This document shows, one piece after another, positions 16,703-29,479 of a stretch of 64,000 nt of DNA; the stretch's first letter is position 1; each line of letters begins with the position of its first letter. Below the pieces are notes generated by a model. That model was not told the origin of the DNA. It saw nothing but the letters and a program-made list of their open reading frames with translations, and did no database searches. The translations under genes were made by a program, and so were the position numbers. This stretch comes from Thiococcus pfennigii (GTDB lineage Bacteria; Pseudomonadota; Gammaproteobacteria; Chromatiales; Chromatiaceae), in assembly GCF_016583835.1 (NCBI RefSeq), contig NZ_NRRW01000007.1, positions 40,203-104,202 of the forward strand, given 5' to 3'.

Positions 16703-17617
16703 ATGGACAGGGTGACGATGCCGCCGGTGGCTGCCATCACGGCAGGCGAGACGGCCCGGCTGCTGCGGCTGGCCACCTACGCCTCGGTCGCGACGGCGAC
16801 CGTGCTGATACTGGCCAAGGCCGGCACCTGGCTGGCGACCGACTCGGTCAGCGTGCTGGCCTCGCTCGTCGATTCCGTCATGGATGCCGGTGCCTCGCTC
16901 GTGAACCTGCTGGCCGTGCATTGGTCGCTGATGCCGCCGGATGCCGAGCACCGGTTCGGTCACGGCAAGGCACAGGCCCTGGCGGCCCTCGGTCAGGCGA
17001 CCTTCATTGCCGGCTCGGCGCTGTTCCTCGGCCTGCAGGGGTTCGATCGGCTGCTCCATCCGCAGCCGATCGCGGCCGTAGGCGTCGGTCTCACGGTGAT
17101 CTGTCTGTCGATCCTGTTGACGATCGGCCTGTTGGCGGTGCAGCGCTACGTCATCCGCCGTACCGGCTCGCCGGCGATCCGCGCCGATGCGCTGCATTAC
17201 GCGACGGATCTCGCGACCAACGGCGCAACCCTGCTCGCGCTCGTCTTTGCGGCCACCGGATGGTATGGCTTGGATCCGCTGGTCGGGCTGGCGATCGGGG
17301 TTTATGTATTCGCAAGTGCCGTGCGCATCGGCCGCGAGGCCGTCGAGCTCCTGATGGATCGCGAGCTGCCCGATGAGGAACGCGCGGAGATCATCGCGCT
17401 GGCCCGCGCCGTGCCGCTGGTGCGCGGTGTGCATGGTTTGAGGACTCGGCGCTCTGGCCAACTGCTGATCATCCAGCTCCACGTGTCGCTCGATGACCAG
17501 CTCCCGCTGTTGGACGCCCACGCGGTCGCCTGCGAGATGGAGGAACGGATCCGGGCACGGCATCGCGAGTCCGACATCATCATCCATCTGGATCCGGTGT
17601 CGCTCGGCGAGGAGTAG
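16703..17617 (+). CDS. fieF: Cation diffusion facilitator, FieF-like
   Basis: About 304 residues. The CDF signature is clear: membrane segment 2 carries DSVMDAGASLVN (the DxxxD metal site) and segment 5 carries HYATDLATN (HxxxD). After six membrane helices comes the cytoplasmic dimerisation domain (VRGVHGLRTRRSGQLLIIQLHVSLD, HRESDIIIHLDP). The paired sites fit the FieF/ZitB zinc-iron efflux group. Alternative starts are GTG 16691 and ATG 16718; 16703 is a compromise. It lies 37 bp after the EF-hand gene and may be co-transcribed. Confidence 0.93.
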   Translation: MDRVTMPPVAAITAGETARLLRLATYASVATATVLILAKAGTWLATDSVSVLASLVDSVMDAGASLVNLLAVHWSLMPPDAEHRFGHGKAQALAALGQATFIAGSALFLGLQGFDRLLHPQPIAAVGVGLTVICLSILLTIGLLAVQRYVIRRTGSPAIRADALHYATDLATNGATLLALVFAATGWYGLDPLVGLAIGVYVFASAVRIGREAVELLMDRELPDEERAEIIALARAVPLVRGVHGLRTRRSGQLLIIQLHVSLDDQLPLLDAHAVACEMEERIRARHRESDIIIHLDPVSLGEE

Positions 17618-17679
17618 GGTGGCGAGCTGGTCGCTCGCCTTCGGACAAGCATTGGGGATTTGATTTAGAGATCGATGAT

Positions 17680-18255
17680 ATGCGAATGAAGACGATTCTT
17701 CTGTCGCTGCTGCTGATATCTGCCGGCGCTGCGGCGGTCGAGGGGCAGGAGGCGTCCTGGTCGGCGCTCAACGCCGAGGTCGAGTCCCGCTACCGGGCCG
17801 GCGACCACGCAGGTGCCATGGCGATCGCCGAGCAGGCCCTCAGTTTGGCCGAGCGGCAGGCCGATGCCGATCCGCTACCGCTGGCCGAGAGCCTCACCAA
17901 CATGGCCCTGCTTCTGGGCGCACGGGGCGATTACGGTCCGGCCGAGCAGGCCTACCGGCGAGCGTTGGAGATCGAGGAGCGGGCGCTCGGTCCCGATGCC
18001 CCGGAGGTGGCGACGACCCTGAGCGACTTCGGCTGGCTCTACTATCGGCAGGGCCGCTACGGAGACGGCATCCCGCTCCTGAAGCGCGCCTTGGCCATCC
18101 GGGAGAAGGCGCTCGGTCCAGACGACTACGATGTCGCCACGAGCCTGTCGAACCTCGGGGTCTTCTACCTGGCAGTGCAACGCGACGAAGAGGCACAGGC
18201 ATTGTTTGCCCGCGCCGCGAAGATCTGGCACATGGGAGCGGACGATGTCATCTGA
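17680..18255 (+). CDS. Exported TPR protein
   Basis: 191 residues with a signal peptide (MKTILLSLLLISAGAAAVEG). At least three TPR units of the kinesin-light-chain type follow, two of them nearly identical (GDYGPAEQAYRRALEIEERALGPDAPEVATTLSDFGWLY and the next copy). This suggests a periplasmic scaffold; there is no catalytic motif. The exact role is unknown. It lies just after fieF in the same direction. Confidence 0.85.
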   Translation: MRMKTILLSLLLISAGAAAVEGQEASWSALNAEVESRYRAGDHAGAMAIAEQALSLAERQADADPLPLAESLTNMALLLGARGDYGPAEQAYRRALEIEERALGPDAPEVATTLSDFGWLYYRQGRYGDGIPLLKRALAIREKALGPDDYDVATSLSNLGVFYLAVQRDEEAQALFARAAKIWHMGADDVI

Positions 18256-18587
18256 CCGGTCAGGCCACTTCGGCCTCGTCGGAGTCGGGCCTTTCGAAGC
18301 GGTGCGGGCCACCCGGCACGACAGGACCGGTCCTGCCCCTCGGTCGCGGGCTGGCGGGCGGCGCGGTCGTTGCTCCGCCCGTCGGCCAGGCGGCGAGCGA
18401 TGTGCGCGATGGCTCCGCCTCGATGGCGGTCGCAAGGCCAGCATGGAGCGGCGCCCCTCGGCCGCCAGCCCCAGGCTGGCGTGCCGCCTCGCGGCGCTTT
18501 TCCGGCATCGCCGCTTGACTCGCGTCGCACCGATGGCGAGGCTTGGCGTACTGTTGCCGACCACCTCGCTCAGCTGGACCCACCGAG
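18256..18587. other. Spacer without supported gene
   Basis: Between the TPR gene and ydcF, 332 bp contain only frames that look like shadow reading of GC-rich sequence. No clear terminator or promoter was recognised. Confidence 0.5.
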
Positions 18588-19364
18588 ATGCTCTACCTCG
18601 ACAAGCTGCTCGTCCAACTCGCCTATCCGCTCGGCCTGTCGCTCGCGCTCGCCCTGATGGCGCTGCTGCTCCTCGGGCTGGGGCGGCGGCGCCTGGGCGG
18701 GACGGCCCTCGCGGTCGCGATCGGCTGGCTCTGGCTGTGGTCGCTGCCGGCGGTCTCCGATGCGGTACGCTTGTCGTTGGAGGGGCGTTTCGCGAACCAG
18801 GCCGTTAGCGCCGTGCCGGCGGCCGATGTCGTCGTGGTCCTGGGCGGCGGCGTCTACGGCGCGCCACGCGATTGGCCCTATCCGAACCTCGGCCCGGCGG
18901 CCGATCGGGTCTGGCAGGCGGCGCGCGCCTGGCACGCCGGCAAGGCCCGCTGGTTGATCATCTCCGGGGGCGGCATGCCCTGGCAGGGCGATCGTCGGCC
19001 CGAGGCCGAGGCGATGCGCGGCCTGCTCACGGCACTCGGGGTGCCCGAGGAGGTGCAGTTGTCCGAGGACCGCAGCCGCAATACCCGCGAGAACGCCCTC
19101 TACAGCGCGGAACTGATCCGCGCGCAGGGCTTCGAACGGGTCCTGCTCGTCACCTCGGCGCTGCACATGCCGCGGGCGCTGGCGACCTTTCGCGCCGTCG
19201 GCATCGATGCGATACCGCTGCCGGCCGACTTCGAGGTGATGCCGGAGCCGTCACACCCGCTGCGCTGGATGCCGGACGCCCAGGCCCTCGTCGACAGCAC
19301 CCGGGCGTTGAAGGAGTATCTGGGGCTGTGGGTCTACCGCTGGCGGGGCTGGGCCGCCGGTTGA
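18588..19364 (+). CDS. YdcF/ElyC family (DUF218) membrane protein
   Basis: 258 residues. Two N-terminal membrane helices (YPLGLSLALALMALLLLGL; GGTALAVAIGWLWLWSLPA) precede a DUF218 domain: VVVLGGGVYG, ARWLIISGGG, DRSRNTRENALYSAELI, RVLLVTSALHMPRALATFRA. The layout matches ElyC-type proteins of the gammaproteobacterial envelope, which affect undecaprenyl-carrier-dependent envelope assembly. It is followed directly by the repeat-rich thiC downstream region. Confidence 0.9.
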   Translation: MLYLDKLLVQLAYPLGLSLALALMALLLLGLGRRRLGGTALAVAIGWLWLWSLPAVSDAVRLSLEGRFANQAVSAVPAADVVVVLGGGVYGAPRDWPYPNLGPAADRVWQAARAWHAGKARWLIISGGGMPWQGDRRPEAEAMRGLLTALGVPEEVQLSEDRSRNTRENALYSAELIRAQGFERVLLVTSALHMPRALATFRAVGIDAIPLPADFEVMPEPSHPLRWMPDAQALVDSTRALKEYLGLWVYRWRGWAAG

Positions 19365-19375
19365 GCACCGTGAAT

Positions 19376-19424
19376 CGGGTACGCCCTCGGGGCGTAACCC
19401 GACGGGTGGCGGCCGCTGAGGCCC

Positions 19425-19440
<16 letters not shown>
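19376..19440. repeat. Partial GTAGGTCGGGTTA element (left copy)
   Basis: GAATCGGGTACGCCCTCGG continues with GGCGTAACCCGACGGGTGG and reaches CTGTCGGGGTACGGCGCGCG. It is a degenerate left half of the 140-bp element. It shares the variant CGGGGTACGG with the copy at 19815, while the complete copy at 19651 has CGGGTTACGG. The two partial copies are therefore duplicates of each other. Confidence 0.7.
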
Positions 19441-19646
<206 letters not shown>

Positions 19647-19650
19647 GGCC

Positions 19651-19788
19651 GTAGGTCGGGTTAGCCCCTCGGGGCGTAACCCGACGGGCGGCGATGTGGC
19701 ACCCGCCGAGGCCGCTGTCGGGTTACGGCGCGCGGCGAGCCAGTGCTTCGTCGGCAAGTGTCGTGGCGGCGCGCCTAACCCGACCTAC
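19651..19788. repeat. Palindromic repeat element GTAGGTCGGGTTA (copy 2, complete)
   Basis: Terminal inverted repeats GTAGGTCGGGTTA (19651-19663) and TAACCCGACCTAC (19776-19788) enclose the same internal blocks as the copy at 4335 (GGCGTAACCCGACGGG, CTGTCGGGTTACGGCGCGCG). It sits precisely at the broken end of the thiC fragment, which points to element-mediated recombination. Confidence 0.8.
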
Positions 19789-19814
19789 GGGCCGTGCTGG
19801 TCTTCGCCGGGGCT

Positions 19815-19893
19815 GTAGGTCGGGTTAGCCCCTCGGGGCGTAACCCGACGGGTGGCGATGTGGCGCCCGCCGAGGCCGCTGTCGGGGTACGGC
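19815..19893. repeat. Partial GTAGGTCGGGTTA element (right copy)
   Basis: This begins GTAGGTCGGGTTAGCCCC, runs through GGCGTAACCCGACGGGTGG and CTGTCGGGGTACGG, and then passes directly into the sequence downstream of thiC. It is the counterpart of the copy at 19376, with an 8-bp length difference between the two. Confidence 0.75.
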
Positions 19894-19934
19894 GCGCGGG
19901 CCTGTTCGGTCTCGACCGATTTCCGGGTCGCCTC

Positions 19935-22091
<2,157 letters not shown>

Positions 22092-22128
22092 GACTTGATC
22101 GGGAAGCTATACCAAGGGGCTCGGGTTT

Positions 22129-23031
22129 TCAACCGGCGGGCCGGTCGAGGAAGCGCATCGAGAGGTCGATGGCGGTGACGTCCTTGGTCAGGTCGCCGAC
22201 CGAGATGTCGTCGACGCCGGTCTCGGCGATCGCCCGCAGGCCGGCGAGCGTCACGCCGCCGGAGGCCTCGAGCCGCGCCCGACCGGCGGTCAGGGCAACG
22301 GCGCGGCGCAGGTCGGCGAGGGCGAAGTTGTCGAGCAGCACATGGCGCGCCCCGGCGGCGAGGGCCTGTTCGAGCTCGGCGAGCGATTCGACCTCGATCT
22401 CGACGGGCACCTGGGGGGCGATGGCCTGGGCGGCGGCGAGGGCGGCGGCGATCGAACCGGCGGCAAGGATGTGGTTCTCCTTGATCAGGATCGCGTCGTA
22501 GAGGCCCTGGCGATGGTTGTGGCAGCCGCCGCAGAGGACCGCGTACTTCTGCTGGACGCGCAGCCCGGGCAGGGTCTTGCGGGTATCGAGGATCCGCACC
22601 GGCAGACCGGCGACGGCCTCGGCATAGCGGCGGGCGCGCGTCGCGGTGCCCGAGAGGGTCTGTAGATAGTTGAGCGCGGTGCGCTCGCCGGTCAGCAAGG
22701 CGCGGCTCGGCCCGGCGAGGCGGCAGATCCGCTGCCCGGCGGCGATCGCCTCGCCGTCGGCCCGATCCCAGGTCACCTCGACGGCCGGCTCGAGCAGCCG
22801 GAAGACCGTCTCCAGCCAGGCCTGCCCGCAGAGGACGGCGGCCTCGCGGGCGACGATCTCGACCTGCGAGTGCTGTCCGGCGGGGACCAGGGCGGCGGTC
22901 AGGTCGCCGGTGCCGATGTCCTCCTCGAGGGCCAGGCGGACTTGTTGCTCGATGACCGGCAGCCGCGGCCGGTGGCGGGTGAGCTGGTGGGGGTCTGCGG
23001 TGACGGTGGGGCGATCGGCCTGGACGGGCAT
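22129..23031 (-). CDS. nadC: Nicotinate-nucleotide pyrophosphorylase (carboxylating)
   Basis: 300 residues. Makes nicotinate mononucleotide from quinolinate and PRPP in NAD synthesis. Diagnostic segments are [76 protein letters not shown] and the C-terminal [25 protein letters not shown]. It is transcribed toward the thiC leader; about 30 bp upstream lies the DUF1631 gene in the same orientation, so those two may be co-transcribed. Confidence 0.97.
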   Translation of the reverse strand: MPVQADRPTVTADPHQLTRHRPRLPVIEQQVRLALEEDIGTGDLTAALVPAGQHSQVEIVAREAAVLCGQAWLETVFRLLEPAVEVTWDRADGEAIAAGQRICRLAGPSRALLTGERTALNYLQTLSGTATRARRYAEAVAGLPVRILDTRKTLPGLRVQQKYAVLCGGCHNHRQGLYDAILIKENHILAAGSIAAALAAAQAIAPQVPVEIEVESLAELEQALAAGARHVLLDNFALADLRRAVALTAGRARLEASGGVTLAGLRAIAETGVDDISVGDLTKDVTAIDLSMRFLDRPAG

Positions 23032-23059
23032 CTCGGGGTGTCTGGATTGTGGACGAGGT

Positions 23060-25051
23060 TCAATGTTGAACGGAGCGCATCAGGGCCGTGATGGCGCGTT
23101 CGACGATGGCCTCGTCTTCGTGACCGATGACCTCGGCGGCGCCTTCGGCGAGCAGGGTGGCGAGTCGCTCGCGGTCGAGTTCGACCGTGCGGCGGCCTTT
23201 GCCGTCGATGAAGAGGTGTCGTGTGCCGTCTTGCGCCCGCCAGATGACCTTCAGGCGGACGTGCTCGGCGTCATCCCGGCGCAACGCGAGCCAGGTGCCG
23301 GGGGCGAGACGCACGGGCTCGCCGGTGGGGGGCGGAGCGGCCTTTACGAGGATCGGCGCAGCCACCGGGGTGTCATCGGGCTCGGGGGTCGTCTCGGCGG
23401 GTGACACCGGGGGGCCCTCCCCGCGTAGCGCGGCGAGTTGCAGGGCCTGCAGTTCGCGCAGCCAGCGAGCGATGCGACGGGAGTCGAGCAGGGTGTCGGC
23501 GAGTCCGAGACGCAGGTGTCGTAGGAGGCTCGGAACGCCCCGCAGGAGCTCGCGGCGCTCTTCCTGCGTGTCCTTCGGGCAGATGCTCCAGAGCAGGCGA
23601 TCGACAAGCGCGACCTGAGCGCGCCAGGCCGACCCGTCCGGACCCTCCAGGACATGGGTCGTCGCCAGGACCTCGGCCCAACCTGTCTCGATGAGTTCGC
23701 GGATGGCCGGTGGCACCTGGCGGTAGCGCCGCAGGCGGGCGGCGATCGTCGCGGCGACGATCTGCGCGGTCGTGCTGGCCTCGGCACGCTCCTCGGCCAG
23801 CCGCCGGACGCGGCGTTCGCGGATACGGGCCGGCTCGTCCTCGAGGGCGCGCTCGGCGCTGAGTTGGCTATCGAGTTCGGCGAACAGGCCGAGGTCCTGT
23901 CCGAAGTCGCCGATGACCCGTTCCACGATCCGCTCGAGTTGGCCGTAGAGACCCTCCGGCGAGCGGTCTCCGTCATCCGTCCACCCCATGGCCGCCTGGG
24001 CCATGTGGTTGAGGAGGCGGCGCGCGGGGTGGTCCGGGTCGTCGAAGAAGGATTTGTCGAGGAGGGCGACCTTGAGGATCGGGATCTGCAACCGGGCGAT
24101 CAGCACCTTGATCGAATCGGGCAGCATGTTGTCGGCGAGCAGGTGCTCGAACAGCAGGAAGACGAGATCGAGAGTCGTCTCGTCGACCTCGCCGAGCGAG
24201 CGGCCGAGCGTGGCGCCGAGTTGCGCGCGTAGCGCGCTCGCCGGGGCCGGTCCGGGCGGGGCGGTCTGCTGGATGCCGGATAGGATCTGTACGACCTCGG
24301 CGGTGGCGACGCCGTCGCCGGATTGCCGCGGCGCGCGCCCGTGCGCCAAGGCGCGCTGCAGCTCGGCGAAGGCCACCGCGCCTGTGGTGGGTTGGCGAGG
24401 TGTCGGAGTCGGTGCGGTGGCGTTCGTCGTGCGACGCCCAGTCTCTGCGGCGACGATCCGCAGGCAGGCGCTGTAGAGTCCGCCGAGGCGGTCCATGACC
24501 TGCTTGTCGAAGAGCTTGTAGACGACCAGTCGTGTGGGCGGGTCCAGTTCGCCGATCGGCTCGATCGCGGCTTGGAGCGCCCCGCAGACGGCCGTTGGAC
24601 CGACCGGGTTGGCGGCCGGTCTCAGCGCCTCGTCACCGAGCAGCCGCGCGAGGCGATCGGTCAGCGCCGGCAGGGTGTCGCGATAGCGGTTCGACGCCTT
24701 GGACACCAGGTTCTCGAGCGCGAGGCGCTCCTCGTCTCCGCGAGTTTCGGCCGCGTCCGATGTCGGCTCGCCAGCGGCCGGCCGGGCCATCGCCTCGCAA
24801 AGCGCGTTGTGAAAGGCCGAACGGCTGGCCCGCCTGCGACGGCGGAACGCCTGGGTCGCGAGGACATAGCCTGCGTGCACGCCGTTGCTCTCGGCCTTGT
24901 CGGCGGCCTCGAGCAGGACGCCCTCGATCCGATCGTAGAAGGCGTCGAACAGCTCGAGCAACCGCTCGTGGAATAACTCGACACAGCGTGCGCCGGCATG
25001 CGACGGAGGCTGGAATCGGCGGTTGTCGGTGATCTGGCTGTCGTTCGTCAC
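23060..25051 (-). CDS. DUF1631 family protein
   Basis: 663 residues. The family is recognised by its N-terminal helical region ([25 protein letters not shown]), the central [53 protein letters not shown] block cut here by family usage, and a C-terminal domain ([40 protein letters not shown]). That last domain has the look of a PilZ-like beta barrel; the resemblance is inference. No enzymatic motif is seen and the function is unknown. It lies immediately upstream of nadC. Confidence 0.85.
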   Translation of the reverse strand: MTNDSQITDNRRFQPPSHAGARCVELFHERLLELFDAFYDRIEGVLLEAADKAESNGVHAGYVLATQAFRRRRRASRSAFHNALCEAMARPAAGEPTSDAAETRGDEERLALENLVSKASNRYRDTLPALTDRLARLLGDEALRPAANPVGPTAVCGALQAAIEPIGELDPPTRLVVYKLFDKQVMDRLGGLYSACLRIVAAETGRRTTNATAPTPTPRQPTTGAVAFAELQRALAHGRAPRQSGDGVATAEVVQILSGIQQTAPPGPAPASALRAQLGATLGRSLGEVDETTLDLVFLLFEHLLADNMLPDSIKVLIARLQIPILKVALLDKSFFDDPDHPARRLLNHMAQAAMGWTDDGDRSPEGLYGQLERIVERVIGDFGQDLGLFAELDSQLSAERALEDEPARIRERRVRRLAEERAEASTTAQIVAATIAARLRRYRQVPPAIRELIETGWAEVLATTHVLEGPDGSAWRAQVALVDRLLWSICPKDTQEERRELLRGVPSLLRHLRLGLADTLLDSRRIARWLRELQALQLAALRGEGPPVSPAETTPEPDDTPVAAPILVKAAPPPTGEPVRLAPGTWLALRRDDAEHVRLKVIWRAQDGTRHLFIDGKGRRTVELDRERLATLLAEGAAEVIGHEDEAIVERAITALMRSVQH

Positions 25052-25336
25052 GATTGCGACCTAGAATCGGCACCGGTGCGGCGCCGCGACCCACGATGGA
25101 CACCATGGCGGAAACCGGGTTCCCTCGGCATCGGCCGACGACGAAGTAAGAATAACCCTACATCGAAATGAATCATAGGTCTCGCAATCGATTTTCAGGC
25201 CGGATCTCGGAGGATCGAGGGACGTCCGAGGACTTGGCGTGCGCGCCGGGCGCGTTCGGCGTCGCAGTGGCCGCAAGGGGTCGATCGCGGGCGGTCGGGC
25301 CTTGCCCGATGCGCCCGGTTTCCAGGACCCGTGGCC

Positions 25337-25915
25337 ATGCCGATGGCCCGCGGCGAGGAGGGTAGCGTGTCGTCGAACGCCGGGGGCTGGTTGGTCGGGG
25401 CCCAGGCGCGCCCGTCACCGAATCAGGATGTTCGCCCCCCGGGCACGGTCGTGGACCTGCTGGTGATCCACAACATCAGCCTGCCGCCTGGCGAATTCGG
25501 CGGGCCCTGGATCGACGACCTGTTCCTCAATCGCCTCGACCCGGCGGCCCACCCCTACTTCCGCGATATCGCCGCGCTACGCGTCTCGGCGCACCTGTTG
25601 ATTCGCCGTGATGGCGACCTGATCCAGTATGTCGGCCTCGAGGGGCGCGCCTGGCACGCGGGGGTGTCGTCGTTCGCCGGGCGGTCGGCTTGCAACGACT
25701 TCTCGATCGGGATCGAGCTCGAGGGGGCCGATACGATCCCGTACATGGAAGTGCAATACCGGGTCCTCGCACGGACGATCCGGGCGATCCAGACGCAGTT
25801 TCCGGCCATCACCGACGCACGGGTCGTCGGCCACGCCGACATCGCCCCGGGGCGCAAGACCGATCCCGGTCCGGCCTTCGACTGGGCGGGCCTGCGGCGC
25901 CGGCTCGAGACCTGA
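25337..25915 (+). CDS. ampD: 1,6-anhydro-N-acetylmuramyl-L-alanine amidase AmpD
   Basis: About 192 residues. The AmpD-type amidase_2 domain begins at VDLLVIHNISLPPGEFGGPWIDDLF (first zinc histidine) and ends with GHADIAPGRKTDPGPAFDW (second histidine and the aspartate ligand). FSIGIELEGADTIPY lies between. It acts in the cytoplasm in peptidoglycan recycling. The N-terminal 25 residues are poorly conserved; starts at 25331 (GTG), 25337 and 25343 are all possible. The spacer to the divergent DUF1631 gene (285 bp) must contain both promoters. Confidence 0.94.
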   Translation: MPMARGEEGSVSSNAGGWLVGAQARPSPNQDVRPPGTVVDLLVIHNISLPPGEFGGPWIDDLFLNRLDPAAHPYFRDIAALRVSAHLLIRRDGDLIQYVGLEGRAWHAGVSSFAGRSACNDFSIGIELEGADTIPYMEVQYRVLARTIRAIQTQFPAITDARVVGHADIAPGRKTDPGPAFDWAGLRRRLET

Positions 25916-25939
25916 ACGGGGCGGGCGCCAGGGCCGCGA

Positions 25940-26332
25940 TCAGTCGCTCGACGACGGGGCCACGAGGCAGCGCTCGGGCGCGTCGATCGAGGTGGCGTTC
26001 GGGAACATGCTCAGCCAGGGGATGCGCATGCTGTAGCCGTTGACGGTGACTGGCACGTCCGGACAATTGCGCGCGATACGGCTTGCATTGGCCTGAAGGT
26101 CCGCCGAGTCGAACTTGAAGTAGGGCGGCAGGAAGCCGGCATCTTCGTTGCGGAAGATCAGCGGGTTGGAAGAGCCGGCGCGAACCGTCTCGATGCGATA
26201 TTGGATGTTGCGGCCGTCGCCCGTGACACCGCTGATCTGGACCTCCCAGGAATCCGGGCCGAAACGGAGCCAGAGCAGGGTGAGCGCGATGACGGCGATC
26301 ACGATCAGTGCTGTAACGATCTTCTGCTTCAT
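25940..26332 (-). CDS. DUF1523 family membrane-anchored protein
   Basis: 130 residues. One N-terminal membrane segment (IVTALIVIAVIALTLLWLRF) is followed by a periplasmic domain with the DUF1523 hallmark FRNEDAGFLPPYFKFDSADLQANA and a conserved cysteine pair region (ARNCPDVPVTV ... ERCLV). Short repeated reading of the motif NGYSMRIPWLSMFPNA is also typical. The function is unknown. It is convergent with ampD and has AAGGAGCG just upstream of the ATG. Confidence 0.85.
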   Translation of the reverse strand: MKQKIVTALIVIAVIALTLLWLRFGPDSWEVQISGVTGDGRNIQYRIETVRAGSSNPLIFRNEDAGFLPPYFKFDSADLQANASRIARNCPDVPVTVNGYSMRIPWLSMFPNATSIDAPERCLVAPSSSD

Positions 26333-26641
26333 GATACTTGACGCTCCTTAGCTTCTCCGGGGCTCGCTCTCTCCGCCCCGGGCCTTCAAGGTGTTTGCGG
26401 TCGTCTCGGGACCCTCGATCGGCGGTGCGAGGACGCAGGGACACCCTGCACTACGCCGCGGGCAGGCGTCGTGTCGTGGCATGGCAACGTCCATGCGGTC
26501 ACGATCCGATGGTTAGGGCCGCCCTTGGGCTTCCCAATGTCGAGGCCGACCGGCCCCGCCGATGCGGGAAGCGCCATCGGCATTATACAGAGCGTATTCG
26601 CCTCGTCAGCGGTGCGCCGCGGCTCGGCCGTGCCGCGGGCC
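26333..26641. other. Spacer without supported gene
   Basis: About 309 bp between the DUF1523 gene and the SPOR gene. Short open frames on both strands lack ribosome sites and family resemblance. I see no terminator or repeat. Confidence 0.5.
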
Positions 26642-27250
26642 TCACTTGACCTTGATCGCGATGCTCTCGAGGCCGTTGCGGCGCAGCAGCTCGCGGACTC
26701 GGCCGACCTGCTCGCGGTCCGCGAGGGGCCCGGTGCGCACCCGGTGATAGGTGTCCTTGTTATTGATCGTGACGGTCTGGATCTGCGCCTGGATGCCGAG
26801 CCCGGCGAGACGTTCCTTGAGTCGTGACGCCTCCTCGGGGCGCTTGAAAGAGGCCACCTGGAGTAGATAGACGTCGCCGGTGGCGGCGGTCGCCGGCTCG
26901 GACGGCGCGGTCTGCGGCGTGGCAGCTACGGGCTCGGGTGGCGTCTGGGGCGGTGATGCAGGCGTCGGCGGTATCGTCTCCTCGTCCGGTACCAGCACCT
27001 CCATCTCGGGGAGGATGTCGTAAAACGAGAAGGTCGGCTGGGTCGGCCCCGGCTGGCTGGGCTTGGGCCTGGCGGCCTCGGCCGGCGCCCCGTCTCGGGC
27101 AGGGTGCGATCGCGGGCCGTTGGTCGTCCAGGCCAGGCCGACACCGAAGGCGCCGAGCATCCCGCCGAGCACGAACCAGAAGAAGCAGGGCTTGGGCTCG
27201 CGGCGTTTGGGGCGGGGCGGTGGCGAGCCGCGGCGATAGTCGAGGGTCAT
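26642..27250 (-). CDS. SPOR-domain membrane protein (FtsN-like)
   Basis: 202 residues: a short basic cytoplasmic tail (RRGSPPPRPKRREPKP), one membrane helix (FFWFVLGGMLGAFGVGLAW), a proline-rich periplasmic linker of about 80 residues, and a C-terminal SPOR domain (VYLLQVASFKRPEEASRLKERLAGLGIQ ... YHRVRTGPLADREQVGRVRELLRRNGLESIAIKVK). SPOR domains bind denuded septal peptidoglycan. Encoded directly after argS, it matches the usual position of the argS-linked FtsN-like protein. Confidence 0.92.
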   Translation of the reverse strand: MTLDYRRGSPPPRPKRREPKPCFFWFVLGGMLGAFGVGLAWTTNGPRSHPARDGAPAEAARPKPSQPGPTQPTFSFYDILPEMEVLVPDEETIPPTPASPPQTPPEPVAATPQTAPSEPATAATGDVYLLQVASFKRPEEASRLKERLAGLGIQAQIQTVTINNKDTYHRVRTGPLADREQVGRVRELLRRNGLESIAIKVK

Positions 27251-27251
27251 C

Positions 27252-29009
27252 TCACATGGCCTCGGGCGCCGAGACGCCGATCAGCGCGAGCCCGTTGCGC
27301 AGCACCTGGCGCACGGCCAGGATCAGCTTGATGCGGGCGTCGCGCAGCGCGACGTCGTCGACGAGAAACTGGTGGGCGTTGTAGTAGGTATGGAAGTCGT
27401 TGGCCAGCTCGCGCAGGTATTGGGTCAACTGGTGCGGTTCGGCGGCGAGCGCTGCGCCCTCGACGATCTCGGGATAGCGCGACAGGCTGCGCAACAGCGT
27501 CTGCTCGTGGGGCTCCTCGAGCCGCGCGAGGTGCTCTGTGCCGCGCGTCGGCTCGAGCGGGATGCCCCGCTCCGCCCCCTGGCGCAGGACGCTGGCGATC
27601 CGCGCATGGGCGTACTGCACGTAGTAGACGGGGTTGTCGGCCGATTGGGAGCGGGCGAGGTCGAGGTCGAAGTCCAGATGCTGTTCGCAGCGGCGCATCA
27701 CGTAGAAGAAGCGGGCCGCATCGCGCCCGACCTCGCGGCGCAGTTCGCGCAGCGTCACGAACTCGCCCGAGCGGGTCGACATCTGCACCCGCTCGCCCTG
27801 GCGGTAGAGGATCGCGAACTGCACGAGCAGCACGTCGAGGCGGCTCGCATCGTCGCCGAGGGCCGTCAGCGCTGCCTTCACCCGTGGCACATAGCCGTGG
27901 TGATCGGCGCCCCAGACGTCGATGACCCGGTCGAACCCGCGCTCCAGCTTGTCCATGTGGTAGGCGATGTCGGAGGCGAAATAGGTGCTCTGGCCGTTCT
28001 CGCGCACCAGGACCCGATCCTTCTCGTCGCCGAAGGCCGAGGAGCGGAACCACTGGGCGCCGTCGCGCTCGTAGACCTGACCGGCCGCGTGCAGCCGCGC
28101 GATGGCCCGGTTGACGGCGCCGCTCTCGGTCAGCGAGCGCTCGGAGTACCACTCCTGGTATTCGACGCCGAACTCGGCGAGGTCGCTGCGGATGTCGTCG
28201 AGGATGGTGTTCAGGCCGAGCTCGAAGACGAAGCGATAGCGGTTATCGCCGAGCGACCGTTTGGCGCGCGCGATCAGGGCATCGATGTGCGCCTCCTTGT
28301 CGCCGCCGGCGGGCTCGTCCGGGCAGATGCCGCGGAAGAGGTCAGTGGCGTCGCAGCGGTAGTCATCGCCGTGCTCGCGGTGCAGCGCGGCAGCGATGTC
28401 CCAGACGTAGTCGCCCTTGTAGCCGTTGCTCGGGAAGTCGAACGCCTCGCCGCAGAGCTCCAGGTAGCGCAGCCAGATCGAGGTCGCCAGGATGTCCATC
28501 TGGCGCCCGGCGTCGTTGACATAGTATTCGCGGTGCACCTCGTAGCCGACGGCGGCGAGCAGGTCGGCGACGACGGCCCCGTAGGCGGCGCCGCGGCCAT
28601 GGCCGACGTGCAAGGGGCCGGTCGGGTTGGCGGAGACGAACTCGACCTGGACGCGCCGCCCGGCGCCGAGCCGGCTGCGTCCGTAGTCGGGGCCCGAGGC
28701 GAGGATCTCGGGCACCAGGGCGCGGTAGGCGGCCGGGGCGATGAAGAAGTTGATGAAGCCGGGTCCGGCGATCTCGATGCGCTCGATCAGCGGTGTCGCC
28801 GGCAGCGCCGCGACGAGCCGCTCGGCCAGGTCGCGTGGCCGTTGGCGCGCGGGCTTCGAGAGCGCCAGCGCGACATTGGTCGCGAAGTCGCCGTGACTCG
28901 GGTCCTTGGTGCGCTCGACCTGGGGCGCGGGCAGGTCGGCGGCGAGCGGCCCCGCGGCGGCGACTTGGCGCAGGGCGGTGTTGAGGAGATCCTGGATCTG
29001 GCGTTTCAT
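27252..29009 (-). CDS. argS: Arginyl-tRNA synthetase
   Basis: 585 residues, the normal length for the class Ia enzyme. It has an N-terminal Add-1 domain, the HIGH-type motif [18 protein letters not shown] near residue 132, [29 protein letters not shown], and the KMSK-loop position occupied by [11 protein letters not shown], a degenerate form common in ArgRS. The C-terminal anticodon-binding domain ends [17 protein letters not shown]. Its stop is one base from the SPOR-protein start, so the two are coupled. Confidence 0.97.
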   Translation of the reverse strand: MKRQIQDLLNTALRQVAAAGPLAADLPAPQVERTKDPSHGDFATNVALALSKPARQRPRDLAERLVAALPATPLIERIEIAGPGFINFFIAPAAYRALVPEILASGPDYGRSRLGAGRRVQVEFVSANPTGPLHVGHGRGAAYGAVVADLLAAVGYEVHREYYVNDAGRQMDILATSIWLRYLELCGEAFDFPSNGYKGDYVWDIAAALHREHGDDYRCDATDLFRGICPDEPAGGDKEAHIDALIARAKRSLGDNRYRFVFELGLNTILDDIRSDLAEFGVEYQEWYSERSLTESGAVNRAIARLHAAGQVYERDGAQWFRSSAFGDEKDRVLVRENGQSTYFASDIAYHMDKLERGFDRVIDVWGADHHGYVPRVKAALTALGDDASRLDVLLVQFAILYRQGERVQMSTRSGEFVTLRELRREVGRDAARFFYVMRRCEQHLDFDLDLARSQSADNPVYYVQYAHARIASVLRQGAERGIPLEPTRGTEHLARLEEPHEQTLLRSLSRYPEIVEGAALAAEPHQLTQYLRELANDFHTYYNAHQFLVDDVALRDARIKLILAVRQVLRNGLALIGVSAPEAM

Positions 29010-29479
29010 GGGATCGGGCGGGCTCGGTCTGAAGGTCTGTGGTTGGCGTTTCCATCGTCGAGGCGAATGCCGGCCAGCGGGCCAGGGCGAGGAACCAACC
29101 CCAGCCTTGTCGGGGGGCTCGCATCGGCCCTGCCTGACACGTCGCGGTCGTCTCAGACCCCCCTCGTCGAGGGTCGCGCCGACTCCGCGGCGTCACGGTC
29201 GGCCGGCGGTCTCGCCGAACCGCTTGGGCGGCCGCGTCTCGAGCGGCATGCGATGGCCTGGAAGGATACCGCAATCCAATGCCGAAGGCAGGGCCGTAGG
29301 GCGGGAAAGCGCAGCGCATCCCGCGTTTGCCGGTCGTGCAACCCGCCGCTGACGGCCGCGCATCCCGCCGCTCCCGGTCGTGTCTCCCGCCATTGACGGG
29401 TCGCCGAGTCCCGCTCGCGACCCCCGCGTGGCCCGGCCATAAGGCGATGCACGCGCTTGCCCTGTGAACCTCGCATCGC
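29010..29479. other. Spacer with REP-like units
   Basis: About 470 bp between argS and the GNAT-nitrilase gene. It contains a GTAGGGCGGG unit (29296-29325) followed by a decaying series of CATCCCGCCG/CTCCCGCCA half-units to about 29400. No gene is supported. Confidence 0.55.
29296..29325. repeat. REP-like palindrome, GTAGGGCGGG type (copy 2)
   Basis: GTAGGGCGGGAAAGCGCAGC followed by GCATCCCGCG. It differs from the copy at 860-890 only in the loop-side base and the last stem bases. Confidence 0.7.

Noticed and set aside
27372..29396. A 674-codon plus-strand frame opposite argS
   Set aside because: Antisense to ArgRS with no domain; its length only reflects high GC.
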